DNA of 60,000 nucleotides from Polytrichum commune (taxonomy: Eukaryota > Streptophyta > Polytrichopsida > Polytrichales > Polytrichaceae), in assembly GCA_950295325.1 (NCBI GenBank), contig OX485804.1:41108001-41168000 (forward strand), written 5' to 3'. The notes beneath the pieces are model-generated. The model searched no databases. It was given only the letters and a program-made list of their open reading frames with translations, and was not told the DNA's origin. Both the position numbers and the translations under genes were made by a program. Shown piece after piece: positions 46,131-57,914 of the stretch (its first letter is position 1; the number at the start of each line of letters is the position of its first letter).

Positions 46131-46749
46131 AGATTAATAGGGGTCGCCTCTAGGTTATCCACTTTGTACATGTAAGCAATTAGACTATAAAGCTGAGGGG
46201 CACTTATTCCAATTGGGATGGCTACCATGTTATCACTGTTGTGGATTAAGGGGCCAAGTCGACAAAAACCACTACATATAGTAGAGGCGCCTATTCCCAA
46301 TCAGGACCCCATTGGCAATTTATAGAGTGCTACAATTTCGATTATGTTTGAATTGAATTTCTGATCAGGTTGGAATTGAATTTTGATCAGGCCGGACCCA
46401 ATGGTGTCATGACACATGTCTTGGTTTTGAGTGCCAATGTGAGGAGGGATGAGTGGTTATGTCAAACTCTAGACCTTGGTAATATGTGCGGGCCAATTTT
46501 TGGCTTCAAAAATTCACAGTAGTTTTAATTCAAGGAATAGAGTTACAAAAAAATTGCACTCCTCCTGATTTCTATCTTCTTGCACGGGTAAAATTTGCAC
46601 CACTTTATATCTCTCCAATTTTGGCATAGAAACTCTTAAGTCATCAAATATGGGTGTCTCTACTCTAGATGACAACCATTTGACCCTTTATCGATATGGA
46701 AGTGTGCTTAAAATTCACTTGGAGAATGAGAATTTGTGGTTGGGATAAT

Positions 46750-47050
46750 GAAGGTACGTGTGTCTAATTTGAATACCAATCTTAATTGGACACTTATATT
46801 TGAGTGGCATGTGGTTAGGTGTGGCTCCAAGAATGGATATTAAAGAGACATATATATATATATATGGTTTAAAGAGATTGGACTTTGTGTTTAAAATTTG
46901 ATAAGTATTCTAGACTCAATAGTCAACACAATAGGGGGAACCTATATGACCGTAATTGTGCATGGAAAATCTTCACTTTGATAATCAATAAAATATTCAT
47001 ATGAGCTCTGGAAATTATGAGGAAAGTGCCTACCACTGGAGGAAATCATG
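46750..47050 (+). repeat. Dispersed repeat R1, copy 1
   Basis: Shares the ordered phrases atttgagtggcatgtggtta, ggtgtggctcc, agagattggact, tctagactcaatagtcaac, cttcactttgataatcaata and atattcatatgag with copies at 50310-50650, 51395-51690 (reverse) and 59458-59755. No coding capacity. A (ta)n run of about 15 bases is inserted at 46851. Confidence 0.75.
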
Positions 47051-48389
47051 TTGGTAGCCATGTCGACCCTGTGTTGTAGCCATCATTGGTTTGGTTGACA
47101 CTAGGTTGCCATTTGGAGGTGATGAGTATAGATTTGATATTAGAGTGACACCCAAGTTGCCAGAATTTGGGTGATTGATTCATCCTGGTTGGTGCACTAC
47201 ATGTCTGGGTTGCCAACCACTAAGGTAGGTGTTGCGTGAACCCCCGTGGGTGCACCTTTTTGGGTCATTTCCTATGGTTTTCCCAAAAATGAATGCACCC
47301 TCCTCAATTCCTATAGGGTGACGTTCTCCAGCAACAACACTCCACCATGCACATTAAATATAAACATGGCCCTTTCCTTCCATGATTTGCCAAATGGACA
47401 CACAAAAATATGCACCCAACTAAATGCATCAATGCCCTCCACACTGTCGTGACCATTGATGCTATGATTGATGATGATGCTATCTCGGGTGTACACATTG
47501 AATTATGATCAAGCCAAAAGGATGTTGTTGAATGTTTGCAACATAGCTAGGACTCTCAATCTCAATCTCGCAACCTACTAGCTAGCTTGCACTATCACAT
47601 CCAACTTGCAACAACTTGCCAAGTTACTTACAGACTCAACTTAAACATGATCTCATGTTGAGCAATGATCAATCATGTATCCTCACAACAAACAAAACAA
47701 ATTTTTGCCACAAAAGCACATGACCACATGATCACTTAAAACTGCCGTTGCAACTTTTCAGCAGGGGGGATTCGAAAGTCCCCCCCTCTAGCGTTCAATC
47801 ACGCAATTGGTTTGCACATCAATTCCACTGTGGCAATTTCGGCCAATGCATGGGACAACACACTACTCATTCATTGGGGCAATCTATACACATCAAGAAG
47901 GACTTGTTTGCACATTCACCACTAGTATTCCAATGCACAAGTCTTTTTCATTTCTTTTGGGGTAAATGACCGGCTACGAAGGCTGTCATTAATTGGAAGT
48001 GCCTCATGCAATCAAATAAATAGATGAGATTGAAAAAACACCACAAATATAGCTAAATTTTTCATATTTATGAACATTCACATGAGGCTCGGGGTTTAAT
48101 TTGTTCGCATGTTTTTGCATCGCCTAGGCTTTGGGATTGTAAAAGACGAACGATGTTGGCATTAAACAAATATCATCACACCAACAACTGTCGTGGTCTC
48201 CTCCAATGTTGCAATGTTCATGCAACTGCATTCTTCACAAACACCCTATTTCGGCGGATGGAGCCCAACCTTGCCGCGGCATTGGCATTGAAGGAAGATG
48301 TTCACAACCTTGGTCCATGGCACATTGCAGGAGAGTGTCGATCCACCCGTTCATCCCAAAAGTCCACTTTTGGGCTACAAGCTCATGAC
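47051..48389. other. Gene-free stretch
   Basis: No gene or recognisable element. The open frames here are short and overlap each other. Confidence 0.4.
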
Positions 48390-48615
48390 CAGTGATCGGG
48401 GAGATTTTTGGGCATAATCGGTTGAGATCCTAGTGTTTGCAAGTCCAACCGGTTACATGTTGACATCCTTCGGTATTCCTTCATTAAATCGGGGTATATT
48501 CTAGAAATCCCTCTAAAATGATCAGTAGTTTTCCTGCAGTCTTGAACTTCAACTGGTTATTTCTCAAACTCAATCGGTTCATCTGTAACTAACTGCCGGT
48601 TCTCCCCGATGCATC
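48390..48615 (+). repeat. Dispersed repeat R2, copy 1 (probable LTR fragment)
   Basis: Contains gatcggggagatttttgggc, ataatcggttgagatcctag, agtccaaccggttacatg and later ttctcaaactcaatcggttc. Copy 2 at 49345-49555 repeats the series. The reverse complement of its first part matches about 19965-20045 in the leader of element Y, and its last part matches the tandem array at 1706-1965. Confidence 0.7.
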
Positions 48616-49344
48616 ATAGCTCATGACTTTCACAATTTGTGCACTGCAGTCCTCTCCTATGCATTTTGGAATTTATGTGCCTCCTCTTGGGTGCATTCTA
48701 CTGCACATCCGCCTTCCTAGTGCTTGGTTTTCTTGCATTACAGATCGACCACGATCAGAGATTTGTCATGCGCAACTCGTCGAGACTTTGTATGGACTTT
48801 TTTTTTTTTTTTTGTTGGTTACAGGTATCCCTAAGGCCGCACGATGCAGGTCGACGCTGGCACTGGTCTTCTGCAATTGTTGCAAATTTTGATATGTTTG
48901 TGGGTTTCGGACAAAAATGGTAGAAGGCGAGTATGTGTCGAAGGAGAGCGACAATCTCACAAAGGTTGCAGGGGATGGGTGTCAACCAAAACCTGCTCCC
49001 AACAGTATCATCGAGCCACAGCCGCGGCAACATTGGTTCCGAGGTTTCCCCAATCATGTTCACTATTGGAACTAGAATGCTTAGCGTATTTTAAACACGG
49101 AGTCCAGTCTTGTATTCTAAACACATGTGTTTTGGTGCACTTAATTACCACTCAAATATAGGTGTCCATATTCGTGCTATGTTGGAATAAGGCTCATCTA
49201 CCTTAGTGGTTTGTTGCCATTGAGCTGGCCGCGTGGCAAGCCTCAAGAAGAAGGGTTCAGTGATGTTGATGACCTCAATAAGCTCAATAAACTCAATGGA
49301 ACATGTTGATCACATGCATGCTCGTAGGAAGCAGTGTCCGGCAG
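48616..49344. other. Gene-free stretch with poly(T) tract
   Basis: An 18-base T run lies at about 48798-48815; on the minus strand it would be an A tail, but no retroposon body was recognised. Frames on both strands are fortuitous. Confidence 0.4.
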
Positions 49345-49555
49345 GTGTTTGGGCATAATCGGTCAAAATCCTAGTCTTTCCGAATCCAACTGGTTACATG
49401 TTGTGATCTTTTGGTTTTTCTTTGTTAATTTGAGGTATATTCCCTGGATTCTTCGAAAATGATAGGTGAATTTATCAGAAGTCTTGAACTTCAACCGGTT
49501 ATTTCTCAAACTCAACTGGTTCATCTTTAACTAGTGGCTGGTTCTCCTCCTTTAT
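49345..49555 (+). repeat. Dispersed repeat R2, copy 2
   Basis: Repeats the phrases gggcataatcggtcaaaatc, ctagtctttccgaatccaac, tggttacatgttgtgatctt and cttgaacttcaaccggttat in the same order and orientation as copy 1. Confidence 0.7.
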
Positions 49556-50309
49556 TAGGGAGCTGAGCTGCAGTTTGTACATGAAAGTATTTCACGAATG
49601 GTGCTGCACTTATAAAGGGGATGGCTATGGAGTGAAATCAACGTCGTATACGAAGTCTTGTTGTTTTTGGTCTTCGACTTCAGGAGCTAGCCCTCGTTCC
49701 CCGAGTTCTAGTGCAGATTTAGCATAAGTGGTTGGTAAATGGATGATTAAAGAAAGTTATAAGTTTTTTGGTGATCAGTTCGCCCCACAATATGGTGAAG
49801 AGTAAGGGTGGGTTCACAATGCAAAGACACTTCAAAGTTGAGCAATCACATTGGTTGAGAGAAAATTTGGACCCAACGATTTTGCACTTGGGTCCGTGCC
49901 CAATGTATGATAAAATGAAGTGGCGCTAACATGGCATCAATTGCCTATCAAGTCTTGGTGGTTCACGCACTGTTTAAGAAATCAATCTTCAAGTTTTGCC
50001 TAAGACATCCTTTAATGGACCTTGATTTTGGCTTAAAAATAAGACCCAAGCTTGAGGTGTGGTTTCTTAGATTGGGTGAGGTGTTTTCCCAAGCTGGGGT
50101 TGATGAGATTTGGCTACAAAGTTGTGCCATATTGTTGCCACTTCATTTTCTCGTACCTCCCGGCTTGGACATTGAACGAAAACTCCTTGGGTTCCAAATT
50201 TTGCTCTCAACCAATATAACTGTTGGGTATATAGTTTCTTTAGTCTTGGAACCCAACCTAAGTCTTAACTTCCCTCTTGAGTCCTAAGTGAAGTCACACT
50301 TCCGGATTC
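49556..50309. other. Gene-free stretch
   Basis: A 118-codon plus-strand frame (49931-50287) has no motif I can place and overlaps no recognised element. I see nothing else. Confidence 0.35.
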
Positions 50310-50650
50310 TAAGTTAGATGTGCCTAATTTGGTTACTTATCTTTATTGCACACCTAGATTTGAGTGATACGTGGTTAGGTGGTGACTTCAAGAACAAGTA
50401 CCAAAAGATTACTATAATTGTGTTTGAAAAAGATTGGACTATTTCTTCAAAATATGATTACCATTCTAGACTCAGTAATCAACATACTTGAGGGGGAGGG
50501 GACCTAGACGACCACTTAATGAGCACGAGATTTGTCACTTTGATAATAAATAAGATATTCATATGAGTTCCAAAAATTAGGAGGAAAGTGGCTACAACCT
50601 CGTTTTGGATTTGCTAACCACCTCGTACTAAGGGCCACTTCACACATGAG
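50310..50650 (+). repeat. Dispersed repeat R1, copy 2
   Basis: Full-looking copy from agatgtgcctaatttgg to ggatttgctaaccacctcgt. It is followed directly by ggccacttcacacatgagcc, the start of another diverged repeat also present at about 720-1310. Confidence 0.75.
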
Positions 50651-51394
50651 CCAAGAGCCATGACCATGAAATTGTGAGAGCCCAAAAGAAAGTGTCCAAA
50701 GACCGTCCCAAGACACCTCCAAAACTATGTAGTGTGGTCACGGATCCTCAAGTGTAGTGTGAAGCCATATGTAACCGGGCCTTCAGCCAAATGCTTTTTC
50801 AATACATGTCTATTCATGCATGTCCTCACACATGATAAAATAGAATAAACCAACGGTTGTGAGCGTTCGGAGTGCCATGGTTTCGTGGTTTCGTGTTAGG
50901 CCTACCTCCAAGAGGTGTTTTTTTGAAAACAGTCCAAGTGACCATGACATATGATCCGTTTGATACCATGTAGGAATCCATGTAGACTTTACATCCATCT
51001 TGCATTCACATACTCTGTTGCTCCCTCAAGTGTAGTGTGAAGCGAACTTGGACTGGCTGTGCCTTTTCCATCAATGAGAGTGCTTGAAGTGTCATGGTCA
51101 TGGGCTCTCAGTCTCGTGTATGAATTGGCCCTAATTGTGTGTCTAATACCTTACAGTCCCTTGAGGCAAGTGCATCCCGTTGGTTGGGTATGCCCCCAAG
51201 GACACCCTGCCCCGCCTTCCCTTTCCGTAAAACCCACCCATAAGTAGTAGGCATGCGTTACTCACCGTGGATCGAGTTGGGGCCATCCAACGGTGGGCAA
51301 GGGCTATACCCTCCGGCTCGTGATGCGCCCTAGTCACTCACGGGGGTCGTGATGTGTGAATTCTCCTAGGATATGAACCACACAAATACTAGAT
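50651..51394. other. Diverged dispersed repeat and gene-free sequence
   Basis: About 50651-51110 resembles 720-1310 (gagccatgacc, agaccgtcc, aagtgtagtgtgaagc, ggcctacctccaagaggt). About 51170-51350 is locally GC-richer, with no recognised feature. Confidence 0.45.
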
Positions 51395-51690
51395 GGTTAG
51401 CAAATCCAAATCAAGGTTGTAGTCACTTTTCTTATAATTTTTGAAGCTTATAAGAATATCTTATCCATTATCAAATTGAAGATTCTCATGTGCTCATTAA
51501 AGTGGTCATATAAGACCCCTCAATTATGTTGATTATTGAACCTAGAATGATTGTCACACTTTGAGCACATAGTCCAATCTCTTTCAAACACATGTCTTTT
51601 TGGTATTCATTATAGGAGCTACACCTATACACATATCACTTAAATATAGGTGTCCGATCAAGACCAATAACCGAATTAGGTATGTCTACC
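51395..51690 (-). repeat. Dispersed repeat R1, copy 3 (reverse)
   Basis: The reverse complement of the R1 consensus: gatggttagcaaatccaaat at the left, then gaagattctcatgtgctcat, agtccaatctctttcaaaca and cacttaaatataggtgtcc. Confidence 0.75.
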
Positions 51691-52664
51691 ATAATTAATG
51701 AGAACCAAGACAAATTATAGGCAATAAGGGTTGGTTTCAATGTAGGCCGTTTGCCCACCATATTATACTGGAAACTAAATGGAAACTAACCCTAAGGAAG
51801 CGAGGGTAGGTTGGTTGTTTCCTCCTACGGTGCAATGTCTTGACATCTCAATTATATATTGAGAGTGAAATTATTCATGTTTCAAGCAAGATGTTACACA
51901 TAGAAACCCCGAAATTCTCAGTTGAAATTGCTACAAATGTGGAAGTAAGTGCATTTACTCCGCATGTCCATCTACTTATGCAATTGGCTTTGCGAGTGGG
52001 TTGACCAAGCTCATGAGATTATTCTTTGGTTTTGTAACTAGTCTTTTGTTGATGCGCACAAACCAAGTAATGTTACTGAATGTTTCTACTTGACATCCTT
52101 ACATCTTGTTACTTCAATGTGTAGAATGTGAAGCATATTACTTGACATCCTTTCATCTTCTTACTTCAGGTTCTGGCATGGTTGTCCACTCGATGTCTGT
52201 CAGGGTGGTATAGATATATTCTTTAGATTGTGTTCAATATTGAAATAGAAACTGCCATTAACATTTGTTGAAATTGGCAGTTGTCATTTTGGTTGCACGG
52301 TGATGTAATTGAGAGGGTTACATAGGCAAATATGAATTTCATAGTTGCCATGCATGCCACACAGGCAGAATGTGTTGTGTTTGTAAGAAGTGTTTTGATG
52401 AACATAAATGTTTGCAATTGGGACCTCCAAATACATGTCCACTTGTGCATCAGTTGAGTAGAATGTCCAAATGTGAAATGGTTTTGGCAGATAGGTTATG
52501 TACCACTCCAGGAAATGGCTGCAATTTTCATTCAAATCTGCTTGGTTCATTGAGACATTTTCCATCCTCAAGGCCTAGCTCTCCTTGTAGCTACTATGCT
52601 TGTATTTTGTTTTCAGGTATACAAAATATATACTAACTCTGCAACACAATCTATGCCTTCATTA
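51691..52664. other. Gene-free stretch
   Basis: No recognised gene or element; it ends at the TA before the MITE at 52665. Confidence 0.4.
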
Positions 52665-53050
52665 AGGTAGGGGTGGCAATTTCCGTCCAAATTTCAGATG
52701 TGCCTAGTTGGGATGCTGAAACTATTTTTTTATAAATTTTGAGCGCTCCGCAAAGCTGGTGCAAGAGCAACTATGAAAAAATCAAAATTTTCCAGCATGT
52801 CTATGATTTCCTACAAATTTTTAAAGGAAACCTTATAGAGTGACCAACACTCGCACATAGGGTACGTGGTAAATCCACAGGGTGGATTTCTAAAACCGAC
52901 TGCTGGCAGCCAATGAAATGTTGGCAGCACTGTGAACGGTAAAAGCACCTTGATAGGTGCTTTTGTAAACCCAGGTAAAAGCACCTAGATAAGTGCTTCC
53001 GACCCTAGGGGTCGACTTTAGGACCCGCACGGAAATTGCCACCCCTACCT
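52665..53050. mobile_element. MITE with perfect 22-bp or longer terminal inverted repeats and TA duplication
   Basis: The left end aggtaggggtggcaatttccgt and the right end acggaaattgccacccctacct are exact reverse complements, with TA on both sides (52663-52664, 53051-53052). It is 386 bp and non-coding. Internal hairpins are present: aaaagcaccttgataggtgctttt (about 52940-52963) and a second aaaagcacctagata copy just after. The TA target suggests the Tc1/mariner superfamily; the terminal sequence is not one I recognise. Confidence 0.85.
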
Positions 53051-53326
53051 TATTGTGTGTCCATTTTGAATCCTTCAGATCATGGAAAAACAATAGTCTG
53101 CGATGATTAGCAAAACGGGCCTCCTGCTGTGAACCTGTGTTCTCAATGCCAAATTTTGATCAACAGAAGAATACTCCAATGTCAGCATTGCAAATCCATT
53201 CAATAGGATATGTTCCTTGATGTGCACGATGTTCAATAGCAACAGGACATACCGGGAATTGCAATGTTCTATAAATTTAGAAAGATACGTACCTGCTAAC
53301 CCATCACAAAGTGGGTTACTGTACTA

Positions 53327-53788
53327 CAGTCCACCCTCTATAAATGTTAGGCTCTGGAGTAAAATTTTCCTAACATTTATAGTGAGTTAACATTGTAACA
53401 ATTATAAAGGGAGCTTTTTGAATGCTTAACAAATAAAAATTCTTTACAATTATGGAGGGAGAGTTTTGCAAAATTATCATATATAAAATATGTGTATCAA
53501 ATCAATCTTTTTATTTTTATGAAACAAAATAAGAATCAATATAGTCCTGATGAATAATTTGATCACAAAAGTCAAATTTGGTGGCTTTTGCCACTTTGAA
53601 AGGTTGTGAGTCAATGTAATGGATGTCATCACACAATATTGGATGTATTTCGTAGGTTAACATTTATAAGTGGCAAATTAACAAAGAGGGGAGCAAATTA
53701 TTATTAACATTTAACATAGTTAACATTCTAGTTAGCAATATGAGGGGAGTTAACGTTTATAAGTGTAACATTTATCGAGGGTGGACTG
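53327..53788. mobile_element. Pogo/mariner-type MITE with TA duplication
   Basis: The left end is CAGTCCACCCTCTATAAATG and the right end is the reverse complement of CAGTCCACCCTCGATAAATG, one mismatch in 20. TA lies at 53325-53326 and 53789-53790. CAG...CCCTC...TAA termini are typical of pogo-like elements. It is 462 bp, non-coding, and has several internal taacatttata motifs, so it can fold extensively. Confidence 0.85.
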
Positions 53789-53790
53789 TA

Positions 53791-54469
53791 CTGGGATGGC
53801 AAGATTGCACTGTCAGAAGAATATCAGGAATCTCTCCTCTATATATATATATATATTCTTACAAACTCCACATATCATCAAAAGATGTGATGCAGACTGA
53901 TCAGAGCTCACCTTCACTGTTGTGATGAACATGATTGAGAAGTAACCTGAAGAAAGCACAATGCTGGAGAGTCTCATCCTTAAAATAAGCACACTAGTGA
54001 CACCTTTCAGTTTGATCATTCAGGTCACACCCTGTGAAAATTTGGGAGAATTCATTCGCCCCATTGTTGTGGTTTAAGGAGCCAGAAAGGCCCATGAAGG
54101 CCCTTGGATCCACTTCATTCCATCAATGGCCCTCCTTCCACCTGCCCATCTCCACATGAATGCACTCAATGATGTGGGAAAAGGAGGGAGGCACATTTAT
54201 TTAGACTTTAAGAATCATCTTTCTAATGATGTGGCACCTTTGCAAAAAAGTTCTTTCTCTAAATTTTTATGAGATATTTTGTTTGTGTGTGCGGTGGCGG
54301 GGGGGGGGGGGGGGTGGGGAATAATATTGGAAGCAAAGGTGGTGAAATGAGAAGCCTTCAAAGATTAAGCTCACATCTTCAACTTAGTGTCCTTAGGTCT
54401 TCATACTAAAGAATGTTCTTTCTGACATAACAAATGGTGGTCTTAACCAATGTTGGACCGGTATATATG
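53791..54469. other. Gene-free stretch with simple repeats
   Basis: Contains a (ta)n run at about 53840-53856 and a G-run of about 15 bases at 54299-54314. Nothing else is recognised. Confidence 0.4.
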
Positions 54470-54480
54470 TTAGGGCTTGG

Positions 54481-54852
54481 AAGGCACCACGGGCTTGGCT
54501 TGGTGGTTAGGGCTCATGGCTCCCAATGAGGAGGTTGTGGGTTCTATTCCCCATGCCGGCGTGGTGCTCACCACCTTAGTCCACCCAACTATGGTGGGGG
54601 GTCCTTGGACCTTGTTGTATGGGTACCTCAAAGCCCATTGGGGGGATTCCATGTCCGGTATCCTCAAGGCACTAGTGGCTAGCTGGAACTAGTATAGTGT
54701 GTCACTATAGTGTCTACTCTCGAAAGGGGGGAGTAGATCCTTACTTCCATACCTTTGTCCTGTGGGCATCGGATTGGGGGTGGATCGAACAGACACTTAA
54801 TTCACGTCGGTCTCCTCCGGAGACCGAAGTTTTTATTTATTTATTTATTTAT
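54481..54852 (+). mobile_element. tRNA-derived SINE with 11-bp target duplication
   Basis: Flanked by TTAGGGCTTGG on both sides (54470-54480 and 54853-54863). The head has an A-box-like tggcttggtggttagggc and a B-box-like gggttctattccc at tRNA spacing. The body is about 370 bp and the tail is (ttta)n at 54832-54852. All SINE hallmarks are present. It resembles the plant Au-SINE type, but I cannot confirm the family. Confidence 0.85.
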
Positions 54853-54863
54853 TTAGGGCTTGG

Positions 54864-55687
54864 TATAAGCACTAGTATCAAGTAGGGTATCATAGACCAT
54901 ACCCAACTGGTATCAAAGGGGATAATACACTAGCTCATACTTGTGCATCATGGACAGGAGATATTTATGAACATACCAATACCAAGGAGGGGTTTAAAAT
55001 GCAATACTAAGACCATTCTTGTGCACATGGTCATGTCATTTCTCCACAGTATTGTTCCTCACTTTCTTAGGGTTGCATTCGAAGGTTATAGTTAAGCAGA
55101 TAGGGATGGAAGATATTGGCGGCCTACCTTGGTTTTGATGCAGAATGGGAAGAGATTTGTTGCATTAGTTGTTGAAGATTCAAGCCGTCATTGCCTTCGT
55201 GGTGGTTGTTGAGGTTTGGCCCTAAACATGTATCACCTAGTTTAGTTTAAGATTTCATGTTATTTTTCCTTGGTTGATGGGTGTCATTTTCGTTTTCTAG
55301 TTGTGACCAAAACATGTTAATAAGATCCTTGTGTTCATGGCTTGGAAGGTCATATGAATAAGATGTGATATGTTTGCAAAGATTAGCTCTCAAAGACTAG
55401 GGTTTTATAGTTAGATTTCAGCAAATATGACATCAACTTTGGTTTGATCTGAATGGGGAGGACAAGGTTTATTAGGAGGAGAGCCTTCTAACACAGAGCC
55501 AAGAACAACAGAAGACACACACAACACCATTGTGGATGCAAGAGTTATAATAAAAGAGTTGTATGTTGCAGAGGAGTTGATAGTTTGGCTTGTGTGACTC
55601 ACTCATCTACAAGACAATCACAAGTTCTGGATACCTTATCATAGTACCTTTTTAGTGTGAACATTTTTCTTGTTGCATCTACGATGA
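54864..55687. other. Gene-free stretch
   Basis: No gene recognised; it lies upstream of the hAT remnant and may include its 5' end. Confidence 0.35.
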
Positions 55688-57914
55688 ATGAAGATTGATG
55701 TAAAGGTATCACATACAATGAGGTGTGTTTTGTGCTATTCAATATCATTCACTCCAACTGTGTCTAAAGGGCAAAGCTCCACTGTCTCACAACCTACTAC
55801 TCGTTCCAAGAAATGTATCTTTAACTACAACCCTGCACATGGATCTACTTCTATGATGAAACATGTGATGAATGACCACGTTGCTGACATGGAGAGAATA
55901 AGGAAGTTGTGGTAGCCATTGATGGAGAGGGGAAAAAAATAGAAATGCAAGAAAATGAAATAGGTGAATCCTAATGCCATAATTGAATACTATGATAATA
56001 CTAACCCTTATGGAAAGAATGATGTAACACAACAAATATTTTTGGAGGATTTTTTTTTTTATATTGCAAAATGATACATTGCATTGTTTGCAGTGAAGAA
56101 TCCATGATTGTAGCGTTTGGTACTGTGACGCAATCCGAAGGTCAGGTTTTCCACACGAAAACAATTGGTGAAGGAGATCATCCTGTCTATGTTGCAAAAC
56201 ACTATGAAACATTTTGTGTTGCTGGCATTGGCAAGTTGTGCAACAGTTACAGTAACTTTTGATCTGTGGATGCTGCGTACGGAAGTGGACACATTTTGTT
56301 TGGTTATGAACTTCATAGATAGCGATTGGGAACCCCGACATATCACTATAGGTATATTTGAAGCATTAGATACTAAAAGATGTGAAAGATGGAGGTAGTA
56401 ATTTGAGAACATTGGCATCAACTTTAACATTGGTTGTCTCTTGCAAGCCTTTGGCTTTGTTACAGCCCTATCTGGGAGTGTGTTACAATTACAACTACCC
56501 AAAAAACAATTACATGGACTAAAAAATCTGGAAAAGGAAGAACAACGTGGGATAAAGTGTGCGTTAAAGCGGGACTTACCTCTCGAACCAAAACCAAAAC
56601 CTGAACCTAACCTAAACTTGAACCTGCGCCTTCGCCTTCGCCTTCTTCTTCTCTGTCTTTTTTCTTCTAAAAAGGTATCTAAAAGGGAATGTACAATGAT
56701 TATGGGAAGTATTTGGTCTTATATGTAATATGATGTACTTTTATTTATATCCAAGTTGATGTAATCTGATGTGCTCTCCTCATGGACTACTAATTGCAGA
56801 CTTAGCAATTATAATGACCATATAATTATGAAGAATGACCATCTAAGACGCACATAACTTACTTGTTATGTTGTAAGGAAACACAAGAGTATGCAACGGC
56901 GATTAATATATGTTATGGTAGGCAGACTGCAATCTTGCAATCCCGAATCCCAAGTGGACTAACTTGGGTTGTGGCAAAGGCGGTCACAAAGACTTTGCGC
57001 CTTGTCGTGCAATAATGCATTTTAAACCAATCTCGCGGGTATTGGCTTTTGAGTGATACATTGTATGCAGCCTTCCATATAAGCATCTAGCTACAAAATG
57101 AGTATGATTAGAGGATTCCTGTGGTGCTAGTACTTCGATGTGGACAGATGGATATGGAGTTGCAACTACTTTATGGCCGCATGGCTTTTGAATCAATCGA
57201 AGTTATCAAACCATGCATTTGCAATTGATTTCACTTGTGAGAAGGCATATAATATGTTGTCATTGATGTTAGACCCTAGGTATATGGGGTTGTAGGTGGA
57301 ACTACGTGGAACGCTAGAAGGCCATGCACATTGTGGCAGAATATGATGAACTTGTTTTGGTGCCTTTGCTTGTGAAGGTGTCACAATTGCTGAATTTGAG
57401 CTTGAAGAATAACTTGGCACCTACATTGGAGGCTACAACTAATTCTCTTTTTGGGCACACGAGTTCTACAAAGGAGGCTAGTGAGGATATGCTGAAATTG
57501 GAGCTCATTTTATTTTGGAAGCTTTTTGTATCTGCAGATAAAGACATTGCTCCACTTGCTTGGTGGAGGGATAATGCCCCTCAATTTCCGCACATATCAT
57601 TTCTTGTGAGGTAGATTTTAGCAATACTAGGTTCTCAGATCGAGACAAGAAGAATGTTTAGTGTTGCTAGACTTTTGTGTGCCTTGCGTCATTATAGGTT
57701 GGGCATCCAAAATTTAGATGCACTTGTCATGATATTTAAAAATTGGCCCATAGATGCTAGAGATGAGTGCAACTCTTTTGCAAAATCCGATCTCGGTGAA
57801 TTTTTTGTTGACGAGGTTGAAATAGTGGATGCTCATGAAAATGAATTACAAGTAGCAAGTTGCTTTGAGGAAGATCCTACTTGCTCAGATGACGAATTAG
57901 ATGAATATAATTAG
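55688..57914 (+). pseudogene. hAT-superfamily transposase remnant
   Basis: Pieces in order, in several frames: a BED-type zinc finger remnant (CVLCYS...HGSTSMMKHVMNDH, 55725-55890); VTFDLWMLRTEVDTFCLVM and FIDSDWEPRHITIGIFEA, a typical plant hAT catalytic-domain stretch (56240-56375); SLMLDPRYMGL (about 57265); and the C-terminal hATC dimerisation domain WWRDNAPQFPHISFLV, ILAILGSQIETRRMFSVAR (57560-57680), ending at 57914 with an acidic tail. Frameshifts, missing middle parts and stops make it non-functional. One stop, UAG at 57612-57614, replaces the conserved Gln before ILAI. Terminal repeats and target duplication were not found. Confidence 0.8.

Noticed and set aside
46016-46300. 94-aa minus-strand gene upstream of the FAX-like gene
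   Set aside because: No ATG start in the frame, no motif, and it overlaps the likely promoter.
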